Position numbers and translations under genes: made by a program | Shown: positions 37,112 through 45,638 of the stretch, in pieces | Position numbering within the stretch: the first letter of the stretch is position 1 | Layout of the letters: every line of letters starts with the position of its first letter | The notes under the pieces: generated by a model | Database searches by the model: none | The model's input: only the letters and a program-made list of their open reading frames with translations | What the model was told of the DNA's origin: nothing | NCBI GenBank assembly: GCA_003963305.1 | Contig: RXJR01000009.1 | Location: 62,001-126,000 of the forward strand | Length of the DNA stretch: 64,000 nt | Direction of reading: 5' to 3' | From: Candidatus Melainabacteria bacterium | Lineage (GTDB): Bacteria; Cyanobacteriota; Vampirovibrionia; Obscuribacterales; Obscuribacteraceae

Positions 37112-37285
37112 CCATCGGTGCGGTCTCACCGCGTAAGAAATAAGCGCCAAACGTGTGCCCTTGTTTTAAAACTACTCTCCCACCGATGCGGTCTCACCGC
37201 ATAAGAAATACGAACCAAACGTGTGCCCCAGTTTTAGAACTACTCTCCCACCGATGCGGTCTCATCGCGTAAGAAATACGAACGC
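37112..37285. repeat. 68-bp tandem repeats each carrying a TGCGGT-CTC-ACCGCA palindrome
   Basis: Units start at 37112, 37180 and 37248, giving two full and one partial copy. Each contains an inverted repeat TGCGGT-CTC-ACCGC(A/G) followed by AAGAAATA and AACGTGTGCCC. The third differs at one base of the palindrome. The array lies between the sigma-factor terminator and ssb, a typical place for a replication or transfer origin, or for a regulator-binding array. Confidence 0.8.
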
Positions 37286-37414
37286 CGAACCACCAAATCA
37301 CACCACAGCATCACCACACCTGGTACTGGTATCAGATCCCGGCAGTACGCGTGAATTCGCAGCATATCTTTGCTCGATACACCTGAAGACCTGTCCGCCC
37401 CCGAGATCTCGCCG

Positions 37415-37575
37415 CCCTGACGCCTTCGGCGTTTAGAACAAAGGTAGCCAGTCCGACATTAATCACAATTCATTGGTCAGATTCACTCTTCCCAGTTTGT
37501 TTGCGACATGAGGTCAACAGACCACCTAGCAAGCAAGGGAGTATCAAGCAATGACAAATGACATCAAATTCGAAA
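37415..37575 (+). repeat. Inverted repeat, copy A (ssb leader)
   Basis: About 160 bases ending just inside ssb match the reverse complement of 39551-39713. Shared blocks are CCCTGACGCC-xxx-GGCGTTT, GCCAGTCCGACATTA, AATTCATTG(G/A)TCAGAT and a nearly identical stretch from GACATGAGGTC through the ssb start codon. The first block is itself a small hairpin. Confidence 0.85.
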
Positions 37576-38087
37576 ATAGCGTACACATGACTGGCTACGT
37601 CGGCAAAAATCCTGAATTCACAGTTTTCGAAAGCAAGAATAGACGCGCCAGGTTCTCTATTGCTGTCAGTCAACCGGTTGGACGCGGTCAACAGCCAAAG
37701 AAACCAATGTGGCTCGACATCGAAGCCTGGAATGAAGTTGCAGACAAAGTCCAATCGGCTACATTCGGCAAAGGATCTCTGGTCACTGTATTTGGTTCAC
37801 TGGCGCCAAATTATTGGGAGCAGACGATCGGTGAAGTAACAATTGAGAGGCAAAAGGTCAAGGTTAAATTGAATCACTTAGAAATAATTGCGCCCAAGTC
37901 CTCAGCTGCCGAAACCTCACCACCGCAATCAACATCAGTGCCGGAATCGGACCCCGTGCACGAATCAGCTCCAGCGCACGAAACGGCTCCCGTGCACGAA
38001 TCAGCTCCAGTGCACGAAACGGCTCCCGTGGAAGAAGCGGCTCAATTTCGAACGACACGCGCCCGCCGAACCGCGAAAACTGCATAA
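37551..38087 (+). CDS. ssb: Single-stranded DNA-binding protein
   Basis: The 178-residue protein starts at ATG 37551 with GGGAG upstream. Residues 1-115 are an OB fold of the SSB type: NSVHMTGYVGKNPEFTVFES, ARFSIAVSQP, MWLDIEAWNEVADKV, KGSLVTVFGSL. The C-terminal third is a low-complexity linker of HESAP/HETAP units encoded by a 36-base tandem repeat. The usual acidic DDxxPF tip is absent, and the protein instead ends with a basic segment (TTRARRTAKTA). SSB proteins coat single strands during transfer or replication. The missing acidic tip suggests it does not recruit the normal host partners. A terminator follows. Confidence 0.88.
   Translation: MTNDIKFENSVHMTGYVGKNPEFTVFESKNRRARFSIAVSQPVGRGQQPKKPMWLDIEAWNEVADKVQSATFGKGSLVTVFGSLAPNYWEQTIGEVTIERQKVKVKLNHLEIIAPKSSAAETSPPQSTSVPESDPVHESAPAHETAPVHESAPVHETAPVEEAAQFRTTRARRTAKTA
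37955..38030 (+). repeat. 36-bp coding tandem repeat in the ssb C-terminal linker
   Basis: Two near-identical 36-base units encode alternating HESAP and HETAP peptides. Confidence 0.8.
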
Positions 38088-38110
38088 CAGACGCTAATCG
38101 AAAAACAAGT

Positions 38111-38147
38111 GCGAGAGGTGGCTTAGGTCACCTTTCGTCGCTTTTTT
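38111..38147 (+). terminator. Intrinsic terminator after ssb
   Basis: GCGAGAGGTG and CACCTTTCGTCGC can pair with one internal mismatch across a short loop, followed directly by TTTTTT. It is 24 bases past the ssb stop. Confidence 0.7.
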
Positions 38148-38362
38148 CACCTTACAGCACTCTGACTGGCTGGCTCAAAGTGCAAATCAGATTTCGAACA
38201 CGCGCCAAGCAGATCATGCGGTATCTTACCGTCGTTAAGAACCTGCCACACTACAATTTGAATGCCATGATAGCTGGTAGCAGTTGACCAGCCAACCACA
38301 ATCCCGTCGATTGAATAAACCATAGGGAAATACCTGTCCTCTGGATTATAAATAACACTCAA
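38147..38362 (-). CDS. Possible small protein downstream of the secreted TonB-like gene
   Basis: A 71-codon frame starts at TTG 38362, 20 bases after the stop of the gene upstream. The sequence looks protein-like (MVYSIDGIVVGWSTATSYHG then IQIVVWQVLNDGKIPHDLL), but there is no ribosome site and no ATG near the start. It may be a C-terminal fragment of a once longer gene. Confidence 0.35.
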   Translation of the reverse strand: MSVIYNPEDRYFPMVYSIDGIVVGWSTATSYHGIQIVVWQVLNDGKIPHDLLGACSKSDLHFEPASQSAVR

Positions 38363-38381
38363 CGCTGGACGAGATGAGCAT

Positions 38382-38810
38382 TTATCCCTTCGAATCTACT
38401 CTCATGTCCAGTTTTGGATACTGCTCAAATTTCAATTGTACGAATGCTTTTTTACTCGTAGGTAGCTGCAAGGAAGGGAGGCTAAGAAGACTCAAAGAAT
38501 CCAGTTTGTTTTGGGGAGAGTCATCATAGATTCGCTCAATATCGCTCACATGACCAGATGAGTCAACCCTAAAGGTGTACATGGCGTGATCGCTAGATTT
38601 TGTTTCACAGTGCCGACGTTGCACATTGATTCTCTTCATAGACAACTTGAGCCAATGCTTCTCACGCGGAGTGATAGTCTTTAAATATTGCGCCCAGGGG
38701 TACAAACCCATGTTTCTAGACAATCCAGGACAATTTGTGACAGCGATAGCCATTCCTGGAATGAGCAAGCTCACCATGGTCATAAGAAAAGCGAACGGCA
38801 GCTTTTTCAT
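38382..38810 (-). CDS. Small secreted protein with TonB-C-like domain
   Basis: The 142-residue protein starts at ATG 38810 with GGAG upstream. A Sec signal peptide ends near residue 23 (LLIPGMAIAV). The mature part contains MYTFRVDSSGHVSDIERIYDDS, then LDSLSLLSLPSLQLPTSKKAFVQLKF, which follows the strand-helix-strand order of the TonB C-terminal domain. Three similar secreted proteins occur elsewhere (12240, 63453 and the truncated 9502). It lies between the two inverted ssb-leader repeats, so it is cargo between ssb and the relaxase genes. Confidence 0.65.
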   Translation of the reverse strand: MKKLPFAFLMTMVSLLIPGMAIAVTNCPGLSRNMGLYPWAQYLKTITPREKHWLKLSMKRINVQRRHCETKSSDHAMYTFRVDSSGHVSDIERIYDDSPQNKLDSLSLLSLPSLQLPTSKKAFVQLKFEQYPKLDMRVDSKG

Positions 38811-39550
38811 TGAAAATTCTCCTTTATCCTAGATTCTTACAGCATATCCTGACTGAAGTAGTGAGAGCGAGCAATCGCTCTCACTACCAATCATTGAGAT
38901 GAACACGAATCCGGCAACTCATAATTCTGCTGCTGCTGCTAACTGTTCAATCCAAACAGATAAAACAACGCCTGTGCTTCACTTCAAAACACTTTGTCGA
39001 CTGCCTGGTTACACTTAACGCCCACACTCTCTGCCCGGCTCTACCCCTCGCCCAATCCCTTTCGGTACTCCAGGAGCACCAAATCCCGCCCTTGTCCTTC
39101 CTACTGCACCCGCACCTCTCGTCCTTTTCTTGACTTGACACCTATCCGCCTTCGACTACGCAACTCCTTCCACTCACACCCCCCTACGCCCGAATCCACT
39201 TCCCGATACTCCCCCGCACCTCCCCCTCCCGGCTAAGGTGATGCTTCCGCACCTGGTCTAGGCACCAAGATTCTATGTCATCAATTTTGATTACCTTTGC
39301 TCTCTATTGATCTGCTTGAACCTCTGCTCTTTTACATTGCCCCTGCTGCACCATATTCAGTGCCCGCTCTTTAGCCGAACGTTGCCGATACATTTCAGCA
39401 ACTCTGACTTCTACTGATCCGTCGCCACATGGCTTCTCGCTAGACCGCCGCAATAGGCTGCCTGATAGCAATGAGCTGAATCGCCATCACTCGCTTAGAA
39501 AACAGATCGAATTCGGAATATCTGCCGAACGCAGCGAAGAGATCGGAACG

Positions 39551-39713
39551 CTATTGGAATTTGACGCCATTTGTCATTGCTTGATACTCCCTTGCTTGCT
39601 AGGTGGTCTGTTGACCTCATGTCTGCACCATACTGGTAAGACTGGATCTGATCAATGAATTCTGAGTAATGTCGGACTGGCAATTTTTTATACAAACGCC
39701 TGCGGCGTCAGGG
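39551..39713 (-). repeat. Inverted repeat, copy B (ssb leader remnant)
   Basis: This is the reverse-strand partner of 37415-37575. On the minus strand it contains the ssb ribosome site and an ATG at 39577 followed by MTNGVKFQ and a stop, so the coding part is dead while the leader is well conserved. It includes its own GACGCC-GCA-GGCGT hairpin. Confidence 0.85.
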
Positions 39714-39857
39714 CTTTCAAGACGGGTTTGTTGCCCCGGGGTTTATATTCATCGCTCACTGATTCTCAATATTTCTAACCATTGATTGTCTTTGCTCTTG
39801 TTCTTTTGCCGTTGATTGAATCAAGACTCATGGAACTTCTTCACTGTTTTTCTTTTC

Positions 39858-39915
39858 ACGAAAGTGCGACTCGATTCGATCCCGAAAACTGGATAACACG
39901 AAGTGCCAGTTGTAG
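39858..39915. other. Candidate transfer origin (oriT)
   Basis: AACTGG (39887-39892) and CCAGTT (39906-39911) form an inverted repeat with a 13-base spacer. CACGAAAGTGCGAC (about 39858) and CACGAAGTGCC (about 39898) form a nearby direct repeat. Inverted repeats just upstream of the accessory protein and relaxase genes are typical of oriT sites. No nick-site consensus could be assigned. Confidence 0.3.
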
Positions 39916-40068
39916 GGCAGGATAAAGGAAAATACGATGAGGCTCTGAAACCCGCCACCCTGCTTGTTTTTCGCTACTATCATTTTTCCACTTGGAATTT
40001 AATCACCACTATCACCGCCGGTAGTGCTATGCTGGATTAAGCTAATCGACACTATCAGGAGAACGAAA

Positions 40069-40539
40069 ATGCCTCCAAGCAAAAAATTCCAAGCATCGTC
40101 GGTAGCGTTGGCGGAATCAGATCGAATCGCTCTTGCGAAACTAGCCAACGAACTCGGCAAATCAAAGGGTCAGGTCGCCCGGGACGCTGTTAGATGGTAC
40201 GTCCAGAACCATGAACTAATTTCATCAAACGAGAAAGAAGATCAGTTAGTCAGAGTAATCTTGAAGTCGACAGACAGAATAATTGGCGTCATCAAAAATT
40301 GCACCAATCGAATCTGCAGCCTGCAAGTGCGTACCATTATTGATACCAATTTGACCATGATGCTCTTCTACCGCATGTTGCCTGCCTCTGAGGCAGACAA
40401 AGTAATGTCCCACATGTATCGCATGGCAGTCTCACGAGTTATGCGTAAGATCCCGCCGGACGAACTCAAGATCGCCAACATGATCCGGGAAGGACTGGAA
40501 GAAGAACTACTGGATGAAGAGCTTCCTCGAGCCAGTTAA
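40069..40539 (+). CDS. Ribbon-helix-helix relaxosome accessory protein (MobC-like)
   Basis: The protein has 156 residues from ATG 40069, which follows AGGAG; the longer frame to 40024 is less likely. Residues about 8-45 (ALAESDRIALAKLANELGKSKGQVARDAV) have the pattern of an RHH/CopG DNA-binding fold. The rest is helical and Met-rich (DTNLTMMLFYRMLPASEADKV). Proteins of this kind bind oriT and help the relaxase nick it. The relaxase gene starts about 70 bases downstream on the same strand, supporting this role. Confidence 0.7.
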   Translation: MPPSKKFQASSVALAESDRIALAKLANELGKSKGQVARDAVRWYVQNHELISSNEKEDQLVRVILKSTDRIIGVIKNCTNRICSLQVRTIIDTNLTMMLFYRMLPASEADKVMSHMYRMAVSRVMRKIPPDELKIANMIREGLEEELLDEELPRAS

Positions 40540-40610
40540 CTCAGGAGCCAAAAACTCAAACGCCACCCATGAACCGGTGACACAACAGAAAAATCTGAGG
40601 CATGATCCAC

Positions 40611-42815
40611 ATGCGCTCTGTAGTTAAGGGCAACTATATTAAAGGAAAGGGCGGTATCAAACATGCTATCGCCCACGTCCGCTACTTGCAATTAAGAGGC
40701 GGCGAAGACCGCGACTCTACGCTCGGCAAAAAACGACTCTTCTTCTCCGATACACACGAGAACGTCAGCGGTACCGAAGTTGTAGACCAGCTCAATAAAC
40801 AAAGTGAAAACGGCGTGGTTGCATTTCGCCTGGTGTTATCACCTGGGCTGGAAGGCGTGGACATGCAGGCTTACACACGATATATGATGCGCGAGCTGCA
40901 GAGCCTTAAAGGACAGGATCTGATTTACTATGGCATTGAACACAAAAACACTGACCACACTCACAACCACGTCATTATCATGGGACGGGACCAGAATGAT
41001 CGCTCCGTCCGCATTACACGGGGACACTATAAAGCATTGCGCCAGGCCGGCGACCGTTACCTGGAGCGCTATCACACTTATGAGCGCTATCTCGATAAAG
41101 AACTGCATTATCTGATGCGCTACGGCTACCAGTACGGGCGCGTCCTCGACAAAGAAATGTACACCACGATGCACGATGGTTACAAAAGGGACCAGGGTGA
41201 TCAACTTTATGAATTGCTTCTGGACGATCTCAAGAATCCACTCACATCCGAGCAGTGCGACCAGCAACGAGTGGAAATGGCTGCATTAAAGAAAGAGCTC
41301 CAGATCAATGCACTTCCTGATTCAGAGCGCATCGTACGCAACAAAACAGTCTACACAAAGTACAGCTCTCTGCAAGATTTGCTCGCGCTGGATGCTGCAT
41401 TGCAGTCAGGACAATGCAAAAGACTGCCGCAAGAACAGTACAAAAAAATGTGGACCTGGATCGGCAACAAAAAGCAATTCGGCAACGACTATTATGAAAG
41501 GACCGCTGAGGCAGATCGTCTACAGAAACAGTTTGACGAAGACCTGAAGCAATCTCTGATAACAGATAACAGTCCGCCTAAGAGTTTTAAGCAGCACGTT
41601 TTCGAAACTGGAGGACGACTGCTTGAGTGGCACGAAAGATACTTACTCGATACCGAACACTATCAAGTTCAAAAAACAATCACTTGTCTAGATCAAAGTG
41701 GAGAAGAGGACCCTGAACAACGCAAACGTCTGATTGACCAGCTTGAATGGCTCGACACGCTTATCCGCGAACGTTGCGAATCACAAATAAAACGCCCCGT
41801 GATTCGCCGTTTTAAGGAGCCAAAGACAATGAACACTCAAACTGAGTCCGTCCGCTCAGACGGCAATCTCGCCCTCCCCGAGCGCGAGAACAGAATCCTT
41901 GCTGTCCAGTCTCAGCTCCAGGAGCAGCTGAGACAAGCCCAGCAGGATCAAGAAAACCTCGAAAAACATCTCGAACAATATCAAGACCTTACCTCCCAAA
42001 CACATGGTCTGGACCAGCAAAACCTACTGAACAGCCTGATTTACTCTCCCCAGCTAGATCCTGCTAGTTCTACTCAAACTCAGACTCCCAGTCATGATGC
42101 TTCATCTATTGCCGCTGCTGCTGCTTCTCCTATCAATGCTTCTGCTTCTCATGCTTCTGCTTCTCATTCCTCTGAAGCAGCCCCTGCTGACCATCCCGAT
42201 TTCACTTCCTTTGTCACTGTCGCCTTACCGACCACATCTTCCCCTGCGGAGCTGCCACCAGATGCAGGCACCGTAATTCAAAATCACCTGGACCACGATC
42301 AACATATTCGAGAAGAACAGCACGACCGAAACTCGGAAGCAGAAAGACACCAGACCGAACGCGACCGGTCTACCGAACGAGTCAGGTTCGACGCAGAGAA
42401 TACATTCAAACGCCAAAAAGAATGGCGCCGCTTGCAACTTCTGTTCGACAAAGACGACTCAAAATACCCGGAAAGCTTTACCTCTCGCTTCCAGCAATTG
42501 CTGGACAACCTCGTTCACGAATTCACTCACAAACACCGCGACCACCGCGAACCAGGCGAACACCAGGAAACCGGGGATCACCCGCTTCACCCGATACACC
42601 CGATACATCCGAAACACCCGGAACACCCGCTACACCCGCTACACCCGGAACACTTCTTGGACATTCCGTTGAACACGGACCGCGGCAATCAAACTCAGTT
42701 ACCCACTACAAAGCGCGATGCCGCGCACGAACATAAAAACGCTCCCGCGCACGAACATGAAAAAACTTCCGAGCATGAGCATGAACATAGCCGCGAAGAC
42801 GAACGCGAACGCTAA
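40611..42815 (+). CDS. Relaxase / mobilization protein
   Basis: The protein has 734 residues from ATG 40611, 10 bases after GAGG; the ATG at 40602 is too close to it. The metal-binding three-His motif is clear: His116, His118 and His120 in DHTHNHVIIMG. The N-terminal VVKGNYIKGKGG and HVRYLQLRGG segments are likely to carry the catalytic Tyr. The architecture fits MOBP/VirD2-like relaxases that nick oriT and stay bound to the strand. After residue 410 the chain is low-complexity: Gln-rich coil, Ser/Ala tract, Glu/Arg coil, then about nine His-Pro-x tripeptides (42577-42660) and a HEHE tail. It is probably co-transcribed with the RHH gene. Confidence 0.88.
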   Translation: MRSVVKGNYIKGKGGIKHAIAHVRYLQLRGGEDRDSTLGKKRLFFSDTHENVSGTEVVDQLNKQSENGVVAFRLVLSPGLEGVDMQAYTRYMMRELQSLKGQDLIYYGIEHKNTDHTHNHVIIMGRDQNDRSVRITRGHYKALRQAGDRYLERYHTYERYLDKELHYLMRYGYQYGRVLDKEMYTTMHDGYKRDQGDQLYELLLDDLKNPLTSEQCDQQRVEMAALKKELQINALPDSERIVRNKTVYTKYSSLQDLLALDAALQSGQCKRLPQEQYKKMWTWIGNKKQFGNDYYERTAEADRLQKQFDEDLKQSLITDNSPPKSFKQHVFETGGRLLEWHERYLLDTEHYQVQKTITCLDQSGEEDPEQRKRLIDQLEWLDTLIRERCESQIKRPVIRRFKEPKTMNTQTESVRSDGNLALPERENRILAVQSQLQEQLRQAQQDQENLEKHLEQYQDLTSQTHGLDQQNLLNSLIYSPQLDPASSTQTQTPSHDASSIAAAAASPINASASHASASHSSEAAPADHPDFTSFVTVALPTTSSPAELPPDAGTVIQNHLDHDQHIREEQHDRNSEAERHQTERDRSTERVRFDAENTFKRQKEWRRLQLLFDKDDSKYPESFTSRFQQLLDNLVHEFTHKHRDHREPGEHQETGDHPLHPIHPIHPKHPEHPLHPLHPEHFLDIPLNTDRGNQTQLPTTKRDAAHEHKNAPAHEHEKTSEHEHEHSREDERER

Positions 42816-42900
42816 GTACTGACCAAAGCTTTTTAAAAGACATCACAACGAGTCTTTCGCAAACCAACAAATTTTTCAACCAATTAGGAGCTTGAAGACT

Positions 42901-44421
42901 ATGGACTTCAAAGACCTGACATCGCACTTCGCCCGCACTGCCTGGGAACCGGATAGCGCCGATGCAGCCTGGAAACGACTCTACGGCGACAGACCGCTCG
43001 ATCTCGACCACTTGCCTTTCAAGGAACGTCTGGAAACAGCCAGCGCCTGGCGCCAGGAAACTATCAAGCTCGCCAGAGAAAACACAAATGAATTTCAATC
43101 GCTTTCGAAAGGAGAGCAAGACATGCAAAACACAGTTTCAAATTTCAACCCGTCACAAACTAGCGGCTCGGCTCACTTACACAAACCCGACGAAGAACAA
43201 TCAAGAGTCGACGAACAGACCAGACTAGACGAACAAACTCGCCAGGAAGACCAGGCTCGTGCAGATCAATCAAGACTCGACGCACAAACCAGAGTCAACG
43301 AACAAATTCGCCTTGAAGAACAATCTCGTGCAGAACAATCAAGACTCGAAGAGCAAACAAGACTGGATGAACAAAACCGGCTTGACGACCAGATTCGTCA
43401 AGAAGAGCAATCCAGAACGGAGCAATCTGGACTCGATGAACAAACCAGACTGGACGAACAAATTCGTCAAGAAGAGCAATCGCGAGAAGAACAATTAAGA
43501 CTGGACGAAGAGGCTTATAAAGCCGCAGAGGAAAAATTCAAAGAATTAGAAGCACTGGAGCGCCAGAGACAAGACGAAGGTCGCATGGGCACTAACTCCG
43601 CGGGCAGCCTTCTTTCAAAGTTCTTCGAATTAATTGAAAGAGTGAAACAGGAACGCGAGCGGGAGCAGGAACAGGATCGCGAGCCAGAACGAGAGCAGAA
43701 ATCTGAGCAAGAACAGAAACCCGAACAAGAACAGAACCACGAAACACCCGAACCTATTCTCGACTCCCCTTCAGTATCAGACTTTTACCGTCAGAATATC
43801 GACGACCTGCTCAACAGCTTTGACAAAAGCCTCGACGTAGAAAAAGACATCGATCTGAACATCCAGGGTCCTATGCTGATTGACGAACTGGATCACTATT
43901 TCGATCTGGATAAAGACGTCGATGAACACTGGAATCTTGATGTGTGGGCAGAGAAGCAGTTCTCTCTGGACGATGCACCCCAGGAACCCGGAAATAACAT
44001 CAACACTCACTCATCAAGCCTGGATAACATCAACAACGTCCTCTTCGGAGCCGAAGTGCCACCACAGGGAATTAACTGGGAAAAGGATTTTGGCGACCTG
44101 AATATTGATTCGTGGGAGCGAAACGCATACGATCCAGAACTGCTTAGAGAACAAAGTGAACTCAGTGCATTCGCCGTTCGCGAAAATAACAGCCCTGAAT
44201 ACGACTATGACAGCAGAACTCTACAAACTGAAAACGAACGTGTCTCTCTCGATCAAATTCTTCAGCGCGAAGTGCAACAGATCATGCAAACACAGATCCA
44301 ACAAACATTCACCGCCGGCGCCCAGCGTAATTTCTTTCAGCAGGAGACCTCTCGTCCAGATAAGGACCAACACCAGCAAGAACAAAACCGCGATGACGAC
44401 AGCTTAAATCACAGCCGTTAG
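42901..44421 (+). CDS. Element-specific hydrophilic protein B with long coiled-coil repeats
   Basis: It is 506 residues from ATG 42901, with AGGAG 10 bases upstream. Residues about 20-60 (AAWKRLYGDRPLDLDHLP ... WRQETIKLAREN) form the module shared with the proteins at 33335 and 56922. Residues about 95-220 are a Glu/Gln/Arg coiled coil built from RLDEQTR and RQEEQSR units. Next is an E-x-E-Q tract, then LLNSFDKSLDVEKDIDLNI and LFGAEVPPQGINWEKDFGDL, the second shared motif. The last 70 residues (LDQILQREVQQIMQTQIQQT ...) are duplicated at 45711-45924. It follows the relaxase gene by 85 bases. The role in transfer is unknown. Confidence 0.72.
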   Translation: MDFKDLTSHFARTAWEPDSADAAWKRLYGDRPLDLDHLPFKERLETASAWRQETIKLARENTNEFQSLSKGEQDMQNTVSNFNPSQTSGSAHLHKPDEEQSRVDEQTRLDEQTRQEDQARADQSRLDAQTRVNEQIRLEEQSRAEQSRLEEQTRLDEQNRLDDQIRQEEQSRTEQSGLDEQTRLDEQIRQEEQSREEQLRLDEEAYKAAEEKFKELEALERQRQDEGRMGTNSAGSLLSKFFELIERVKQEREREQEQDREPEREQKSEQEQKPEQEQNHETPEPILDSPSVSDFYRQNIDDLLNSFDKSLDVEKDIDLNIQGPMLIDELDHYFDLDKDVDEHWNLDVWAEKQFSLDDAPQEPGNNINTHSSSLDNINNVLFGAEVPPQGINWEKDFGDLNIDSWERNAYDPELLREQSELSAFAVRENNSPEYDYDSRTLQTENERVSLDQILQREVQQIMQTQIQQTFTAGAQRNFFQQETSRPDKDQHQQEQNRDDDSLNHSR

Positions 44422-44544
44422 GATCTGGAAATCGAAACACATGCCTACCCACACACCGACTGTACCGTTTGCTCGAATTTGCTTATAATTGACAGCATAG
44501 AACAGTACTTGAGCGTCATTCAATCCGTTCAGAAGGTTGGTTGA
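44422..44544 (+). pseudogene. 5'-truncated copy of the 61-residue cassette protein
   Basis: Immediately after the stop of the gene upstream, 40 codons (DLEIETHAYPHTDCTVCSN ... IQSVQKVG) match residues 22-61 of the intact gene at 48476. The first 21 codons and start are missing. The stop TGA still overlaps the TTG start of the next gene, as in the intact copy. Confidence 0.85.
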
Positions 44545-44798
44545 ATTTGCGATTCAGATGGATTGTTGCCGTTGCCTTTCTTCTCAATCTCGCCCCATTG
44601 AGGATGCACAGTGCCATCGCTCAAGATCACAAACACGGTTTGTCTACACCATCTACCGTTACCGAGGCCGAAGAGAGAGCAGAATTGCGCAGAGAAATTG
44701 AACGCTTTATTCAAGAAGACGACTGCAAAGATATGCGCAATATCAGTAAACTCGAATCCATGCAAACTCTCAGACGTCAGCGCCTGCCATTTTGGTAA
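44541..44798 (+). CDS. Small secreted protein, cassette copy 1
   Basis: The 85-residue protein starts at TTG 44541, overlapping the preceding stop (TTGA). A signal peptide spans residues 1-27 (VAVAFLLNLAPLRMHSAIAQ). The mature part is short and charged (EAEERAELRREIERFIQEDD then MQTLRRQRLPFW) and probably helical. It is about 90% identical to the protein at 48658. Because the upstream coupled gene is truncated here, expression of this copy is doubtful. Function is unknown. Confidence 0.6.
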   Translation: MNLRFRWIVAVAFLLNLAPLRMHSAIAQDHKHGLSTPSTVTEAEERAELRREIERFIQEDDCKDMRNISKLESMQTLRRQRLPFW

Positions 44799-44992
44799 TG
44801 CCACTCCACATACTGTACTGCGAATTTACAACTCAAATCTCCTCACTCACTACCTTGAAGAGGCAGCCGCCAACTGATCTGCAACTTTAGACACCATTGG
44901 TTCGAAACCGATTGGCGCATCGGCGAAACGGCTCTTCTTCAGTTGATCGACGCTAGCGGTCTACCGGGGTAAAATGGATCAGAGCCTGTCTT

Positions 44993-45322
44993 ATGAACAA
45001 AAGCGAATCAAAACTGATCAGTATATTCGTGATGTGTGGAGCATTCGCTGGACTTCTATGTTCAACTATCTTCGCCCTTAACCCGATTTTGCAGCTCGGG
45101 CTCTACAAAATTCATCACTTCGACTTGCTCGGAACCACGGCAGCATCGCAACAGCTGGCATCAGAATTGGTGGGCAAAGCACAGTTTTTGGTAGTTCTGC
45201 AAGCCGTACTCGACCATGGTCTTTTGTGCATGATGAGCGGCGGCTTTTTGTCATTGACGTTGTTCCTTGCAGTCAGATGGTTTAACAAATATTTGATTGA
45301 AGGGTCTACAGGAGCTGGTTAG
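44993..45322 (+). CDS. Small two-helix membrane protein
   Basis: The 109-residue protein starts at ATG 44993 with no strong ribosome site. Hydrophobic segments lie at residues about 10-30 (IFVMCGAFAGLLCSTIFAL) and 75-97 (LCMMSGGFLSLTLFLAV), joined by a loop. The pattern fits two transmembrane helices with a basic C-terminus. I do not recognise the family. It is in the accessory island, where small membrane proteins recur. Confidence 0.55.
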   Translation: MNKSESKLISIFVMCGAFAGLLCSTIFALNPILQLGLYKIHHFDLLGTTAASQQLASELVGKAQFLVVLQAVLDHGLLCMMSGGFLSLTLFLAVRWFNKYLIEGSTGAG

Positions 45323-45447
45323 TCTGGAAATATTCGCATTTATTCGAGCTAACCTCTGCCGTTAATCGTAGTAACCGTCTATCATCCATTCGTAGGGTGC
45401 GAGAGTATTCGGGCAAACTAAAGTTTCGTCAAACTGACCCTGGGTGA

Positions 45448-45638
45448 ATGAATGTTCTTTGTATAGTGGCTGCAATCAACCTGGCTTGCGCGGTCCTCGG
45501 CTTGTTCACACCGGCTCACCCAGGTTGGAAAACGACGGACAGATCAACACAATCGTAGTATCCACAGTCATCCTGGTTATCTTGTTAGCCGTTTGGCGGA
45601 TTACAAAGACTAAGAACAGCAATACTTCGGAAAAATGA
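45448..45638 (+). pseudogene. Frameshifted small two-helix membrane protein
   Basis: The first reading frame from ATG 45448 gives NVLCIVAAINLACAVLGLF then TPAHPGWK. After a shift near 45530, a second frame gives DGQINTIVVSTVILVILLAVW then RITKTKNSNTSEK. Each half is a plausible membrane helix, and together they make one small protein of about 63 residues. Sequencing error is an alternative explanation. Confidence 0.35.

Larger units (their letters stand above)
38811..40068. other. 1.26-kb non-coding region before the relaxase genes
   Basis: No gene could be supported. The stretch contains a CTG triplet run (38929-38941), a strongly C-rich block on this strand (about 39010-39235), the inverted copy of the ssb leader (39551-39713) and an inverted-repeat pair at 39887-39911. 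Its place next to the relaxosome genes makes it the best place to look for the transfer origin. Confidence 0.55.
44422..44810 (+). repeat. Duplicated two-gene cassette, copy 1
   Basis: About 390 bases match 48539-48925 at high identity. Identity begins exactly after the stop codon of the element gene on its left and ends shortly after the 85-residue protein gene. Confidence 0.85.

Noticed and set aside
38947-39236. Short frames on both strands in the C-rich block
   Set aside because: They reflect skewed composition (Pro/Ser/Arg-rich), have no ribosome sites and show no recognisable pattern.
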